64,000 nucleotides of DNA, taken from contig OX422195.1 in assembly GCA_949130485.1 (NCBI GenBank), forward strand, positions 5,090,566 through 5,154,565, in the 5' to 3' direction. Both the position numbers and the translations under genes were made by a program. Positions 14,136 through 28,100 of the stretch are shown here, one piece after another (positions within the stretch are counted from its first letter, which is position 1; each line of letters starts with the position of its first letter). The stretch is from Agelas oroides. Lineage: Eukaryota; Porifera; Demospongiae; Agelasida; Agelasidae. The notes beneath the pieces were generated by a model, which did no database searches, was not told the origin of the DNA, and saw only the letters and a program-made list of their open reading frames with translations.

Positions 14136-17100
14136 ACTTCACTCTACCACACTCTACCATTTCTTTACTTGGCTCTACTTCAGTCTACTACACTCTACCA
14201 TGGCTCTACCATGGCTCTACTTCACTCTACTACACTCTACCCTGGCTCTACTTGGCTCTACTTCACTCTAGTATACTCTACCATGGTTCTACTAGGCTCT
14301 ACTTCTCTCTACCTCATTCTACCATGGCTCTACTAAGCTCTACTTCACTCTACTACAACCTACCATTGCTCTACTTAAATCTAGTTCACCCTACCATGGC
14401 TCTGCATGGCTCTACTTCAGTCTACTACACTCTACCATGGCTCTACTTGGCTCTACTTCAGTCTACTACACTCTACCATGGCTCTACCTCACTCTACTAC
14501 ACTCTACCCTGGCTCTACTTGGCTCTACTTCACTCTAGTACACTCTACCATGGCTCTACTTGGCTCTACTTCACTCTACTACCCTCTACCATGGCTCTAC
14601 TCGGATCTACTTCACTCTACTACAACCTACCATGGCTCTACTTGACTCTACTTCACTCTACCATGGCTCTACTTGGCTCTACTTCACTACACTCCTCCAT
14701 GGCTCTATACTCTACCATGGCTCTACTTGGGTCTACTTCTCTACTTCACTCTTCTACTCTCTACCATGGCTCTACTTGACTCTACTACACACTACCATGG
14801 CTCTACCTGACTCTACTACACTCTACATTGGATCTACCTTGTTGTACTTCACTCTACTACACTCTATCATGGCTCTATTTGACTCTACTTCACTCTAGAA
14901 CACTGTACCATTTCTCTACTTGGCTCTACTTCAGTCTACTACACTCTACCATGGCTCTACATGGCTCTACTTCAGTCTACTGCACTCTACCATGTCTCTA
15001 CTTGGCTCTACTTCAATCTTCTACAGTCTACCATGGCTCTACTTCACTCTACTACACTCTACCCTGGCTCTACTTGGCTCTACTTCACTCTACTACACTC
15101 TACCATGGCTCTACTAGTATACTTCACTCTACTACAATCTACCATGGCTCTACTCGGCTCTACTTCACTTTACTACAACCTACCATTGCTCTACTTAACT
15201 CTAGTTCACTCTACCATGGCTCTACTTGGCTCTACTTCAGTCTACTACACTCTACCATGGCTCTACTTGGCTCTACTTCAGTCTACTACACTCTACCATG
15301 GCTCTACCTCACTCTACTACACTCTACCCTGGCTCTACTTGGCTCTACTTCACTCTAGTACACTCTACCATGGCTCTACGTGGCTCTACTTCACTCTACA
15401 ACCCTCTACCATGGCTCTACTCGGATCTACTTCACTCTACTACAACCTACCATGGCTCTACTTGGCTCTCCTTCACTCTACTACAACATACCATGTCTCT
15501 ACTTGGCTCTACTTCACTCTTCTACACTCTACCATGGTTCTAATTGACTCTACTACACTCTACCCTGGTTCTACTTCTCTCTACTTCACTCTATTTCACT
15601 CTACCATGGTTCTACTTGGCTCTCCTTCACTCTACTACACTCTACCATGGCTCTACTCGGCTCTACTTCACTCTACTAGAACCTACCATGACTCTACTTG
15701 ACTCTACTTCACTCTACCATGGCTCTACTTGGCTCTACTTCACTACACTCCTCCATGGCTCTATATTCTACCATGGCTCTGCTTGGGTCTACTGATCTAC
15801 TTCACTCTACTAGTCTCTACCATGGCTCTACTTGACTCTACTACTCACTACCATCGCTCTACCTGACTCTACTACACTCTACATTGGATCTACCTTGTTG
15901 TACTTTACTCTACTACACTCTATCATGGCTGTATTTGACTCTACTTCACTCTACCACACACTACCATTACTCTACTTGGCTATACTTCAGTCTACTACAC
16001 TGTACCATGGCTCTACTTGGCTCTACTTCAGTCTACTACACTCTACCATGGCTCTACTTGTCTCTACTTCACCCTTCTACCCTCTACCATGGCTCTACTT
16101 CACTCTACTACACTCTACCCTGGCTCTACTTGGCTCTACTTCACTCTATTACACTCTGCCATGGCTCTGCTAGGCTCTACTTCTCTCTACTACACTCTGC
16201 CATGGCTATACTTGACTCTACTACACACTACCATGGCTCTACCTGACTCTACTACACTCTACATTGGATCTACCTTGTTGTACTTCACTCTACTACACCC
16301 TATCATGTCTCTGTTTGACTCTACTTCACTCTACCGCACTCTACCATTTCTCTACTTGGCTCTACTTCAGTCTACTAAACTCTACCATGGCTCTACATCG
16401 CTCTACTTCAGTCTACTACACTCTACCATGGCTCTACTTGGCTCTACTTCACTCTTCTACACTCTACCACTCTACTACACTCTACCCTGGCTCTACTTGG
16501 CTCTTCTTCACTCTAGTACACTCTACCATGGCTCTACTCGGCTCTACTTCACTCTACTACAACCTACCATAGCTCTACTTGACTCTACTTCACTCTACCT
16601 TGGCTCTACTTGGCTCTACTTCACTGCACTCCTCCATGGCTTTATATTCTACCATGGCTCTACTTGGGTCTACTGCTCTACTTCACTCTACTCATTACCA
16701 TGGCTCTACTTGACTCTACTACACACTACCATGGCTCTACCTGCCTCTACTACACTCTACATTTGATCTACCTTCTTGTACTTCACTCTACTGCACTCTA
16801 TCATGGCTCTATTTGACTCTACTTCACTCTATCACACTCTACCATTTCTCTACTTGGCTCTACTTCAGTGTACTACACTCTACCATGGCTCTACTTGGCT
16901 CTACTTGGCTCTACTTCAGTCTACTACACTCTACCATGTCTCTACTTGGCTCTACTTCAATCTTCTACACTCTACCATGGGTCTAATTGACTCTACTTCA
17001 CTCTAGCCTGGCTCTACTTGGCTCTACTTCACGCTAGTACACTCTACCATGGCTCTATTTGCCTCTCCTTCACTCTAGTACACTCTACCATGGCTCTACT

Positions 17101-20100
17101 CGGCTCTACTTCACTCTACTACAACCTACCATAGCTCTACTTGACTCTACTTCACTCTACCTTGGCTCTACTTGGCTCTACTTCACTACACTCCTCCATG
17201 GCTCTATACTCTACCGTGGCTCTACTTGGGTCTACTGCTCTACTTCACTCTACTCTTTACCATCGCTCTATTTGACTCTACTACACACTACCATTCCTCT
17301 ACCTGACTCTACTACACTCTATATTGGATCTACTTTCTTGTACTTCACTCTACTGCACTCTATCATGGCTCTATTTGACTCTACTTCACTCTATCACACT
17401 CTACCATTTCTATACTTGGCTCTACTTCCGTGTACTACACTCTACCATGGCTCTACTTGGCTCTACTTCAGTCTACAACACTCTACCATGTCTCTACTTG
17501 GCTCTAATTCAATCTTCTACACTCTACCATTGCTCTAATTCACTCTACTTCACTCTACCCTGGCTCTACTTAACTCTACTTCACGCTATTACACTCTACC
17601 ATGGCTCTACTTGGCTCTACTTCACTTTACTACACTCTACCATGGCTCTACTCGGCTCTACTTCACTCTACTACCCTCTACCATGGCTCTACTCGGATCT
17701 ACTTCACTCTACTACAACCTACCATGGCTCTACTTGACTCTACTTCACTCTACCATGGCTCTACTTGGCTCTACTTCACTACACTCCTCCATGGCTCTAT
17801 ACTCTACCATGGCTCTACTTGGGTCTACTTCTCTACTTCACTCTTCTACTCTCTACCATGGCTCTACTTGACTCTACTACACACTACCATGGCTCTACCT
17901 GACTCTACTACACTCTACATTGGATCTACCTTGTTGTACTTCACTCTACTACACTCTATCATGGCTCTATTTGTCTCTACTTCACTCTAGAACACTCTAC
18001 CATTTCTCTACTTGGCTCTACTTCAGTGTACTACACTTACCCTGGCTCTACTTGGCTCTACTTCACTCTACTACACTCTACCATGGCTCTACTTGGCTCT
18101 ACTTCACTCTACTACAACCTACCATTGCTCTACGTAACTCTAGTTCACTCTACCATGGCTCTACTTGGCTCTACTTCAGTCTACTACACTCTACCATGGC
18201 TCTACTTGGCTCTACTTCTGTCTACTACACTCTACCATGGCTCTACCTCACTCTACTACACTCTACCCTGGCTCTACTTGGCTCTACTTCACTCTAGTAC
18301 ACTCTACCATGGCTCTACGTGGCTCTACTTCACTCTACAACCCTCTACCATGGCTCTACTCGGATCTACTTCACTCTACTACAACCTACCATGGCTCTAC
18401 TTGACTCTACTTCACTCTACCATGGCTCTACTGGGCTCTACTTCACTACACTCCTCCATGGCTCTATACTCTACCATGGCTCTACTTGGGTCTACTTCTC
18501 TACTTCACTCTTCTACTCTCTACAATGTCTCTACTTGACTCTACTACACACTACCATGGCTCTACCTGACTGTACTACACTCTACATTGGATCTACCTTG
18601 TTGTACTTCACTCTACTACACTCTATCATGACTCTATTTGACTCTACTTCACTCTAGAACACTCTACCATTTCTCTACTTGGCTCTACTTCAGTCTACTA
18701 CACTCTACCATGGCTCTACTTGGCTCTACTTCAGTCTACTGCACTCTACCATGTCTCTACTTTGCTCTACTTCCCTCTTCTACACTCTACCATGGCTCAA
18801 CTTCACTCTACTACACTCTACCCTGGCTCTACTTGGCTCTACTTCACTCTAGTACACTCTACCATGGCTCTACTTGGCTCTCCTTCACTCTACTACAACA
18901 TACCATGTCTCTACTTGGCTCTACTTCACTCTTCTACACTCTACCATGGTTCTAATTGACTCTACTACACTCTACCCTGGTTCTACTTGTCTCTACTTCA
19001 CTCTATTTCACTCTACCATGGTTCTACTTGGCTCTCCTTCACTCTACTACACTCTACCTTGGCTCTACTCGGCTCTACTTCACTCTACTAGAACCTACCA
19101 TGACTCTACTTGACTCTACTTCACTCTACCATGGCTCTACTTGGCTCTACTTCACTACACTCCTCCATGGCTCTATATTCTACCATGGCTCTGCTTGGAT
19201 CTACTGATCTACTTCACTCTACTAGTCTCTACCATGGCTCTACTTGACTCTACTACTCACTACCATGGCTCTACCTGACTCTACTACACTCTACATTGGA
19301 TCTACCTTGTTGTACTTCACTCTACTACACTCTATCATGGCTGTATTTGACTCTACTTCACTCTACCACACACTACCATTACTCTACTTGGCTATACTTC
19401 AGTCTACTACACTCTACCATGGCTCTACTTGTCTCTACTTCACCCTTCTACCCTCTACCATGGCTCTACTTCACTCTACTACACTCTACCCTGGCTCTAC
19501 TTGGCTCTACTTCACTCTATTACACTCTGCCATGGCTCTGCTAGGCTCTACTTCTCTCTACTACACTCTGCCATGGCTATACTTGACTCTACTACACACT
19601 ACCATGGCTCTACCTGACTCTACTACACTCTACATTGGATCTACCTTGTTGTACTTCACTCTACTACACTCTATCATGTCTCTGTTTGACTCTACTTCAC
19701 TCTACCGCACTCTACCATTTCTCTACTTGGCTCTACTTCAGTCTACTACACTCTACCATGGCTCTACATCGCTCTACTTCAGTCTACTACACTCTACCAT
19801 GGCTCTACTTGGCTCTACTTCACTCTTCTACACTCTACCATGGCTCTACTTCACTCTACTACACTCTACCCTGGCTCTACTTGGCTCTTCTTCACTCTAG
19901 TACACTCTACCATGGCTCTACTCGGCTCTACTTCACTCTACTACAACCTACCATAGCTCTACTTGACTCTACTTCACTCTACCTTGGCTCTTCTTGGCTC
20001 TACTTCTCTGCACTCCTCCATGGCTCTATACTCTACCATGGCTCTACTTGGGTCTACTGCTCTACTTCACTCTACTCTCTACCATGGCTCTACTTGACCC

Positions 20101-23100
20101 TACTACACACTACCATGGCTCTACCTGCCTCTACTACACTCTACATTTGATCTACCTTCTTGTACTTCACTCTACTGCACTCTATCATGGCTCTATTTGA
20201 CTCTACTTCACTCTATCACACTCTACCATTTCTCTACTTGGCTCTACTTCAGTGTACTACACTCTACCATGGCTCTACTTGGCTCTACTTGGCTCTACTT
20301 CAGTCTACTACACTCTACCATGTCTCTACTTGGCTCTACTTCAATCTTCTACACTCTACCATGGGTCTAATTGACTCTACTTCACTCTAGCCTGGCTCTA
20401 CTTGGCTCTACTTCACGCTAGTACACTCTACCATGGCTCTATTTGCCTCTCCTTCACTCTAGTACACTCTACCATGGCTCTACTCGGCTCTACTTCACTC
20501 TACTACAACCTACCACAGCTCTACTTGACTCTACTTCACTCTACCATGGCTCTACTTGCTTCTGCTTCACTACACTCCTCCATGGCTCTCTACTCTACCA
20601 TGGCTCTACTTGGGTCTACTGCTCTACTTCACTCTACTACTCTCTACCATGGCTCTACTTGACTCTACTACACACTACCATGGCTCTACATGACTCTACT
20701 GCACTCTACATTGGATCTTCCTTGTTGTACTTCACTCTACTACACTCTACCATGGCTCTACTTGGCTCTACTTCACTCTTTTACACTCTACCATGGCTCT
20801 ACTTCACTCTACCACACTCTACCCTGGCTCTACTTGGCTCTACTGCACTCAAGTACACTCCATCATGGCTCTACTCGGCTCTACTTCACTCTACTACAAC
20901 CCACCATCGCTCTACTTGACTCTACTTCACTCTATCATGGCTCTACTTGGCTCTACTTCACTACACTCCTCCATGGCTCTATATTCTACCATGGCTCTAC
21001 TTCGATCTACTACTCTACTTCACTCTACTCTCTACCATGGCTCTACTTGACTCTACTACACACTACCATGGCTCTACCTGACTCTACTACACTGTACATT
21101 GGATCTACCTTGTTGTACTTCACTCTACTACACTCTATCATGGCTCTATTTGACTCTACTTGACTCTACCACACTCTACCATTTCTCTACATGGCTCTAC
21201 TTCAGTCTACTACACTCTACAATGGCTCTACTTGGTTCTACTTCAGTCTACTACACTCTACCATGTCTCTACTTGGCTCTACTTCACTCTTCTACACTCT
21301 ACAATGGCTCTACTTGACTCTACTTCAGTCTACTACACTCTACCATTTCTCTACTTGGCTCTCCTTCAGTCTACTTCACTCTACCATGGCTCTACTTGGC
21401 TCTACTTCAGTCTACTACACTCTACCATGGCTCTACTTAGCTCTATTTCAGTCTACTACACTCTACCATGTCTCTACTTGGCTCTACTTCACTCTTCTAC
21501 ACTCTACTATGCCTCTAATTGACTCTACTACATTCTACACTGGCTCATCTTGGCTCTACTTCACTCTAGTACACTCTACTATGGCTCTAATTGGCTCTAG
21601 TTCACTCTACTCCACTCTACCATGGCTCTAGTCGGCTCTACTTCACTCTACTACAACCTACCATGACTCTACTTGACTCTACTTCACTCTACCATGGCTC
21701 TATTTGGCTCAACTTCACTACACTCCTCCATGGCTCTATACTCTACCATGGCTCTACTTGGGTCTACTTCTCTACTTCACTCTTCTACTCTCTACAATGT
21801 CTCTACTTGACTCTACTACACACTACCATGGCTCTACCTGACTGTACTACACTCCACATTGGATCTACCTTGTTGTACTTCACTCTACTACACTCTATCA
21901 TGACTCTATTTGACTCTACTTCACTCTAGAACACTCTACCATTTCTCTACTTGGCTCTACTTCAGTCTACTACACTCTACCATGGCTCTACTTGGCTCTA
22001 CTTCAGTCTACTGCACTCTACCATGTCTCTACTTTGCTCTACTTCCCTCTTCTACACTCTACCATGGCTCAACTTCACTCTACTACACTCTACCCTGGCT
22101 CTACTTGGCTCTACTTCACTCTAGTACACTCTACCATGGCTCTACTTGGCTCTCCTTCACTCTACTACAACATACCATGTCTCTACTTGGCTCTACTTCA
22201 CTCTTCTATACTCTACCATGGTTCTAATTGACTCTACTACACTCTACCCTGGTTCTACTTGTCTCTACTTCACTCTATTTCACTCTACCATGGTTCTACT
22301 TGGCTCTCCTTCACTCTACTACACTCTACCATGGCTCTACTCGGCTCTACTTCACTCTACTAGAACCTACCATGACTCTACTTGACTCTACTTCACTCTA
22401 CCATGGCTCTACTTGGCTCTACTTCACTACACTCCTCCATGGCTCTATATTCTACCATGGCTCTGCTTGGGTCTACTGATCTACTTCACTCTACTAGTCT
22501 CTACCATGGCTCTACTTGACTCTACTACTCACTACCATGGCTCTACCTGACTCTACTACACTCTACATTGGATATACCTTGTTGTACTTCACTCTACTAC
22601 ACTCTATCATGGCTGTATTTGACTCTACTTCACTCTACCACACACTACCATTACTCTACTTGGCTATACTTCAGTCTACTACACTGTACCATGGCTCTAC
22701 TTGGCTCTACTTCAGTCTACTACACTCTACCATGGCTCTACTTGTCTCTACTTCACCCTTCTACCCTCTACCATGGCTCTACTTCACTCTACTACACTCT
22801 ACCCTGGCTCTACTTGGCTCTACTTCACTCTATTACACTCTGCCATGGCTCTGCTAGGCTCTACTTCTCTCTACTACACTCTGCCATGGCTATACTTGAC
22901 TCTACTACACACTACCATGGCTCTACCTGACTCTACTACACTCTACATTGGATCTACCTTGTTGTACTTCACTCTACTACACTCTATCATGTCTCTGTTT
23001 GACTCTACTTCACTCTACCGCACTCTACCATTTCTCTACTTGGCTCTACTTCAGTCTACTACACTCTACCATGGCTCTACATCGCTCTACTTCAGTCTAC

Positions 23101-24810
23101 TACACTCTACCATGGCTCTACTTGGCTCTACTTCACTCTTCTACACTCTACCATGGCTCTACTTCACTCTACTACACTCTACCCTGGCTCTACTTGGCTC
23201 TTCTTCACTCTAGTACACTCTACCAATGCTCTACTCGGCTCTACTTCACTCTACTACAACCTACCATAGCTCTACTTGACTCTACTTCACTCTACCTTGG
23301 CTCTACTTGGCTCTACTTCACTGCACTCCTCCATGGCTCTATACTCTACCATGGCTCTACTTGGGTCTACTGCTCTACTTCACTCTACTCTCTAGCATGG
23401 CTCTACTTGACCCTACTACACACTACCATGGCTCTACCTGCCTCTACTACACTCTACATTTGATCTACCTTCTTGTACTTCACTCTACTGCACTCTATCA
23501 TGGCTCTATTTGACTCTACTTCACTCTATCACACTCTACCATTTCTCTACTTGGCTCTACTTCAGTGTACTACACTCTACCATGGCTCTACTTGGCTCTA
23601 CTTGGCTCTACTTCAGTCTACTACACTCTACCATGTCTCTACTTGGCTCTACTTCAATCTTCTACACTCTACCATGGGTCTAATTGACTCTACTTCACTC
23701 TAGCCTGGCTCTACTTGGCTCTACTTCACGCTAGTACACTCTACCATGGCTCTATTTGCCTCTCCTTCACTCTAGTACACTCTACCATGGCTCTACTCGG
23801 CTCTACTTCACTCTACTACAACCTACCACAGCTCTACTTGACTCTACTTCACTCTACCATGGCTCTACTTGCTTCTGCTTCACTACACTCCTCCATGGCT
23901 CTCTACTCTACCATGGCTCTACTTGGGTCTACTGCTCTACTTCACTCTACTACTCTCTACCATGGCTCTACTTGACTCTACTACACACTACCATGGCTCT
24001 ACATGACTCTACTGCACTCTACATTGGATCTTCCTTGTTGTACTTCACTCTACTACACTCTACCATGGCTCTACTTGGCTCTACTTCACTCTTTTACACT
24101 CTACCATGGCTCTACTTCACTCTACCACACTCTACCCTGGCTCTACTTGGCTCTACTGCACTCAAGTACACTCCATTATGGCTCTACTCGGCTCTACTTC
24201 ACTCTACTACAACCCACCATCGCTCTACTTGACTCTACTTCACTCTATCATGGCTCTACTTGGCTCTACTTCACTACACTCCTCCATGGCTCTATATTCT
24301 ACCATGGCTCTACTTGGATCTACTACTCTACTTCACTCTACTCTCTACCATGGCTCTACTTGACTCTACTACACACTACCATGGCTCTACCTGACTCTAC
24401 TACACTGTACATTGGATCTACCTTGTTGTACTTCACTCTACTACACTCTATCATGGCTCTATTTGACTCTACTTGACTCTACCACACTCTACCATTTCTC
24501 TACATGGCTCTACTTCAGTCTACTACACTCTACAATGGCTCTACTTGGTTCTACTTCAGTCTACTACACTCTACCATGTCTCTACTTGGCTCTACTTCAC
24601 TCTTCTACACTCTACAATGGCTCTACTTGACTCTACCACACTCTACCCTGGCTCTACTTGGCTCTACTGCACTCTGGTAAACTCTAGCATGGCTCTACTC
24701 GGCTCTACTTCACTCTACTACAACCTACCATGGCTCTACTTGACTCTACTTCACTCTACCATGGCCCTACTTGGTTCTACTTCACTACACTCCTCCATGG
24801 CTCTATACTC
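14136..24810 (+). repeat. Block B: second copy of block A
   Basis: The first bases of the window are found again at 14,136 (offset 14,135). The offset becomes 14,217 after about 120 bp, a shift of exactly two 41-bp units. It becomes 13,755 after a loss near 15,460, where material equivalent to about 1,235-1,697 is missing. It stays at 13,754-13,755 to about 21.3 kb, then becomes 13,404 after a further 350-bp loss, and remains 13,404-13,405 to about 24.8 kb. Between these indels the two copies differ by scattered single bases only. This is a large segmental tandem duplication of more than 10 kb inside the array. Confidence 0.88.
18319..21590 (+). repeat. Higher-order repeat copy B3, internally deleted
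   Basis: Equivalent to 4,565-8,186 with an offset of 13,754, but about 350 bp shorter. The deletion lies near 21,310-21,340, where the module equivalent to 7,560 onward is joined directly to the CCATTTCTCTACTTGGCTCTCC module equivalent to about 7,940. The join sits within shared CTCTAC-type sequence, as expected for recombination between units. Confidence 0.72.
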
Positions 24811-25150
24811 TACCATGGCTCTACTTGGGTCTACTGCTCTACTTCATTCTAGTACTCTCTACCATGGCTCTACTTGACTCTACTACACACTACCATTGCT
24901 CTACCTGACTCTACTACACTCTACATTGGATCTACCTTGTTGTACTTCACTCTACTACACTCTATTATGGCTCTATTTGACTCTACTTCACTCTACCACA
25001 CTCTACCATTTTTCTACTTGGCTCTACTTCAGTCTACTACACTCTACCATGGCTCTACTTGGCTCTACTTCAGTCTACTACACTCTACCATTGCTCTACT
25101 CGGCTCTACTTCACTCTACTACAACCTACCATGGCTCTATTTGACTCTAC
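24811..25150 (+). repeat. Patch related to block D between blocks B and C
   Basis: After about 24,810 the sequence no longer matches block A/B. It resembles the region around 33.95-34.2 kb, sharing CACTCTAGTACTCTC, the CCATTGCTCTACCTG unit and CTATTATGGCTC. From about 25,150 it rejoins the block A pattern at the point equivalent to 5,653. It therefore reads as a short insertion or conversion patch at the B/C boundary. Confidence 0.6.
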
Positions 25151-28100
25151 TTCACTCTACCATGGCTCTACTTGTCTCTACTTCACCCTTCTACCCTCTA
25201 CCATGGCTCTACTTCACTCTACTACACTCTACCCTGGCTCTACTTGCCTCTACTTCACTCTATTACACTCTGCCATCGCTCTGCTAGGCTCTACTTCTCT
25301 CTACTACACTCTGCCATGGCTATACTTGACTCTACTACACACTACCATGGCTCTACCTGACTCTACTACACTCTACATTGGATCTACCTTGTTGTACTTC
25401 ACTCTACTACACTCTATCATGTCTCTGTTTGACTCTACTTCACTCTACCGCACTCTACCATTTCTCTACTTGGCTCTACTTCAGTCTACTACACTCTACC
25501 ATGGCTCTACATCGCTCTACTTCAGTCTACTACACTCTACCATGGCTCTACTTGGCTCTACTTCACTCTTCTACACTCTACCATGGCTCTACTTCACTCT
25601 ACTACACTCTACCCTGGCTCTACTTGGCTCTTCTTCACTCTAGTACACTCTACCATGGCTCTACTCGGCTCTACTTCACTCTACTACAACCTACCATAGC
25701 TCTACTTGACTCTACTTCACTCTACCTTGGCTCTTCTTGGCTCTACTTCACTGCACTCCTCCATGGCTCTATACTCTACCATGGCTCTACTTGGGTCTAC
25801 TGCTCTACTTCACTCTACTCTCTACCATGGCTCTACTTGACCCTACTACACACTACCATGGCTCTACCTGCCTCTACTACACTCTACATTTGATCTACCT
25901 TCTTGTACTTCACTCTACTGCACTCTATCATGGCTCTATTTGACTCTACTTCACTCTATCACACTCTACCATTTCTCTACTTGGCTCTACTTCAGTGTAC
26001 TACACTCTACCATGGCTCTACTTGGCTCTACTTGGCTCTACTTCAGTCTACTACACTCTACCATGTCTCTACTTGGCTCTACTTCAATCTTCTACACTCT
26101 ACCATGGGTCTAATTGACTCTACTTCACTCTAGCCTGGCTCTACTTGGCTCTACTTCACGCTAGTACACTCTACCATGGCTCTATTTGCCTCTCCTTCAC
26201 TCTAGTACACTCTACCATGGCTCTACTCGGCTCTACTTCACTCTACTACAACCTACCACAGCTCTACTTGACTCTACTTCACTCTACCATGGCTCTACTT
26301 GCTTCTGCTTCACTACACTCCTCCATGGCTCTCTACTCTACCATGGCTCTACTTGGGTCTACTGCTCTACTTCACTCTACTACTCTCTACCATGGCTCTA
26401 CTTGACTCTACTACACACTACCATGGCTCTACATGACTCTACTGCACTCTACATTGGATCTTCCTTGTTGTACTTCACTCTACTACACTCTACCATGGCT
26501 CTACTTGGCTCTACTTCACTCTTTTACACTCTACCATGGCTCTACTTCACTCTACCACACTCTACCCTGGCTCTACTTGGCTCTACTGCACTCAAGTACA
26601 CTCCATCATGGCTCTACTCGGCTCTACTTCACTCTACTACAACCCACCATCGCTCTACTTGACTCTACTTCACTCTATCATGGCTCTACTTGGCTCTACT
26701 TCACTACACTCCTCCATGGCTCTATATTCTACCATGGCTCTACTTGGATCTACTACTCTACTTCACTCTACTCTCTACCATGGCTCTACTTGACTCTACT
26801 ACACACTACCATGGCTCTACCTGACTCTACTACACTGTACATTGGATCTACCTTGTTGTACTTCACTCTACTACACTCCATCATGGCTCTATTTGACTCT
26901 ACTTGACTCTACCACACTCTACCATTTCTCTACATGGCTCTACTTCAGTCTACTACACTCTACAATGGCTCTACTTGGTTCTACTTCAGTCTACTACACT
27001 CTACCATGTCTCTACTTGGCTCTACTTCACTCTTCTACACTCTACAATGGCTCTACTTGACTCTACCACACTCTACCCTGGCTCTACTTGGCTCTACTGC
27101 ACTCTGGTAAACTCTAGCATGGCTCTACTCGGCTCTACTTCACTCTACTACAACCTACCATGGCTCTACTTGACTCTACTTCACTCTACCATGGCCCTAC
27201 TTGGTTCTACTTCACTACACTCCTCCATGGCTCTATACTCTACCATGGCTCTACCTTGGTCTACTGCTTTACTTCACTTTACTACTCTCTACCATGGCTC
27301 TACTTGACTCTACTACACACTACCATGGCTCTATCTGACTCTACTACACTCTCCATTGGATCTACCTTGTTATACTTCACTCTACTACACTCTATCATGG
27401 CTCTATTTGACTCTACTTCACTCTACCACACTCTACCATTTCTCTACTTGGCTCTCCTTCAGTCTACTACACTCTACCATGGCTCTACTTGGCTCTACTT
27501 CAGTCTACTACACTCTACCATGGCTCTACTTAGCTCTATTTCAGTCTACTACACTCTACCATGTCTCTACTTGGCTCTACTTCACTCTTCTACACTCTAC
27601 TATGCCTCTAATTGACTCTACTACATTCTACACTGGCTCTTCTTGGCTCTACTTCACTCTAGTACACTCTACCATGGCTCTAATTGGCTCTAGTTTACTC
27701 TACTCCACTCTACCATGGCTCTACTCGGCTCTACTTCACTCTACTACAACCTACCATGACTCTACTTGACTCTACTTCACTCTACCATGGCTCTATTTGG
27801 CTCAACTTCACTACACTCCTCCATGGCTCTATACTCTACCATGGCTCTACTTGGGTCTACTTCTTTACTTCACTCTTCTACTCTCTACAATGTCTCTACT
27901 TGACTCTACTACACACTACCATGGCTCTACCTGACTGTACTACACTCCACATTGGATCTACCTTGTTGTACTTCACTCTACTACACTCTATCATGACTCT
28001 ATTTGACTCTACTTCACTCTAGAACACTCTACCATTTCTCTACTTGGCTCTACTTCAGTCTACTACACTCTACCATGGCTCTACTTGGCTCTACTTCAGT

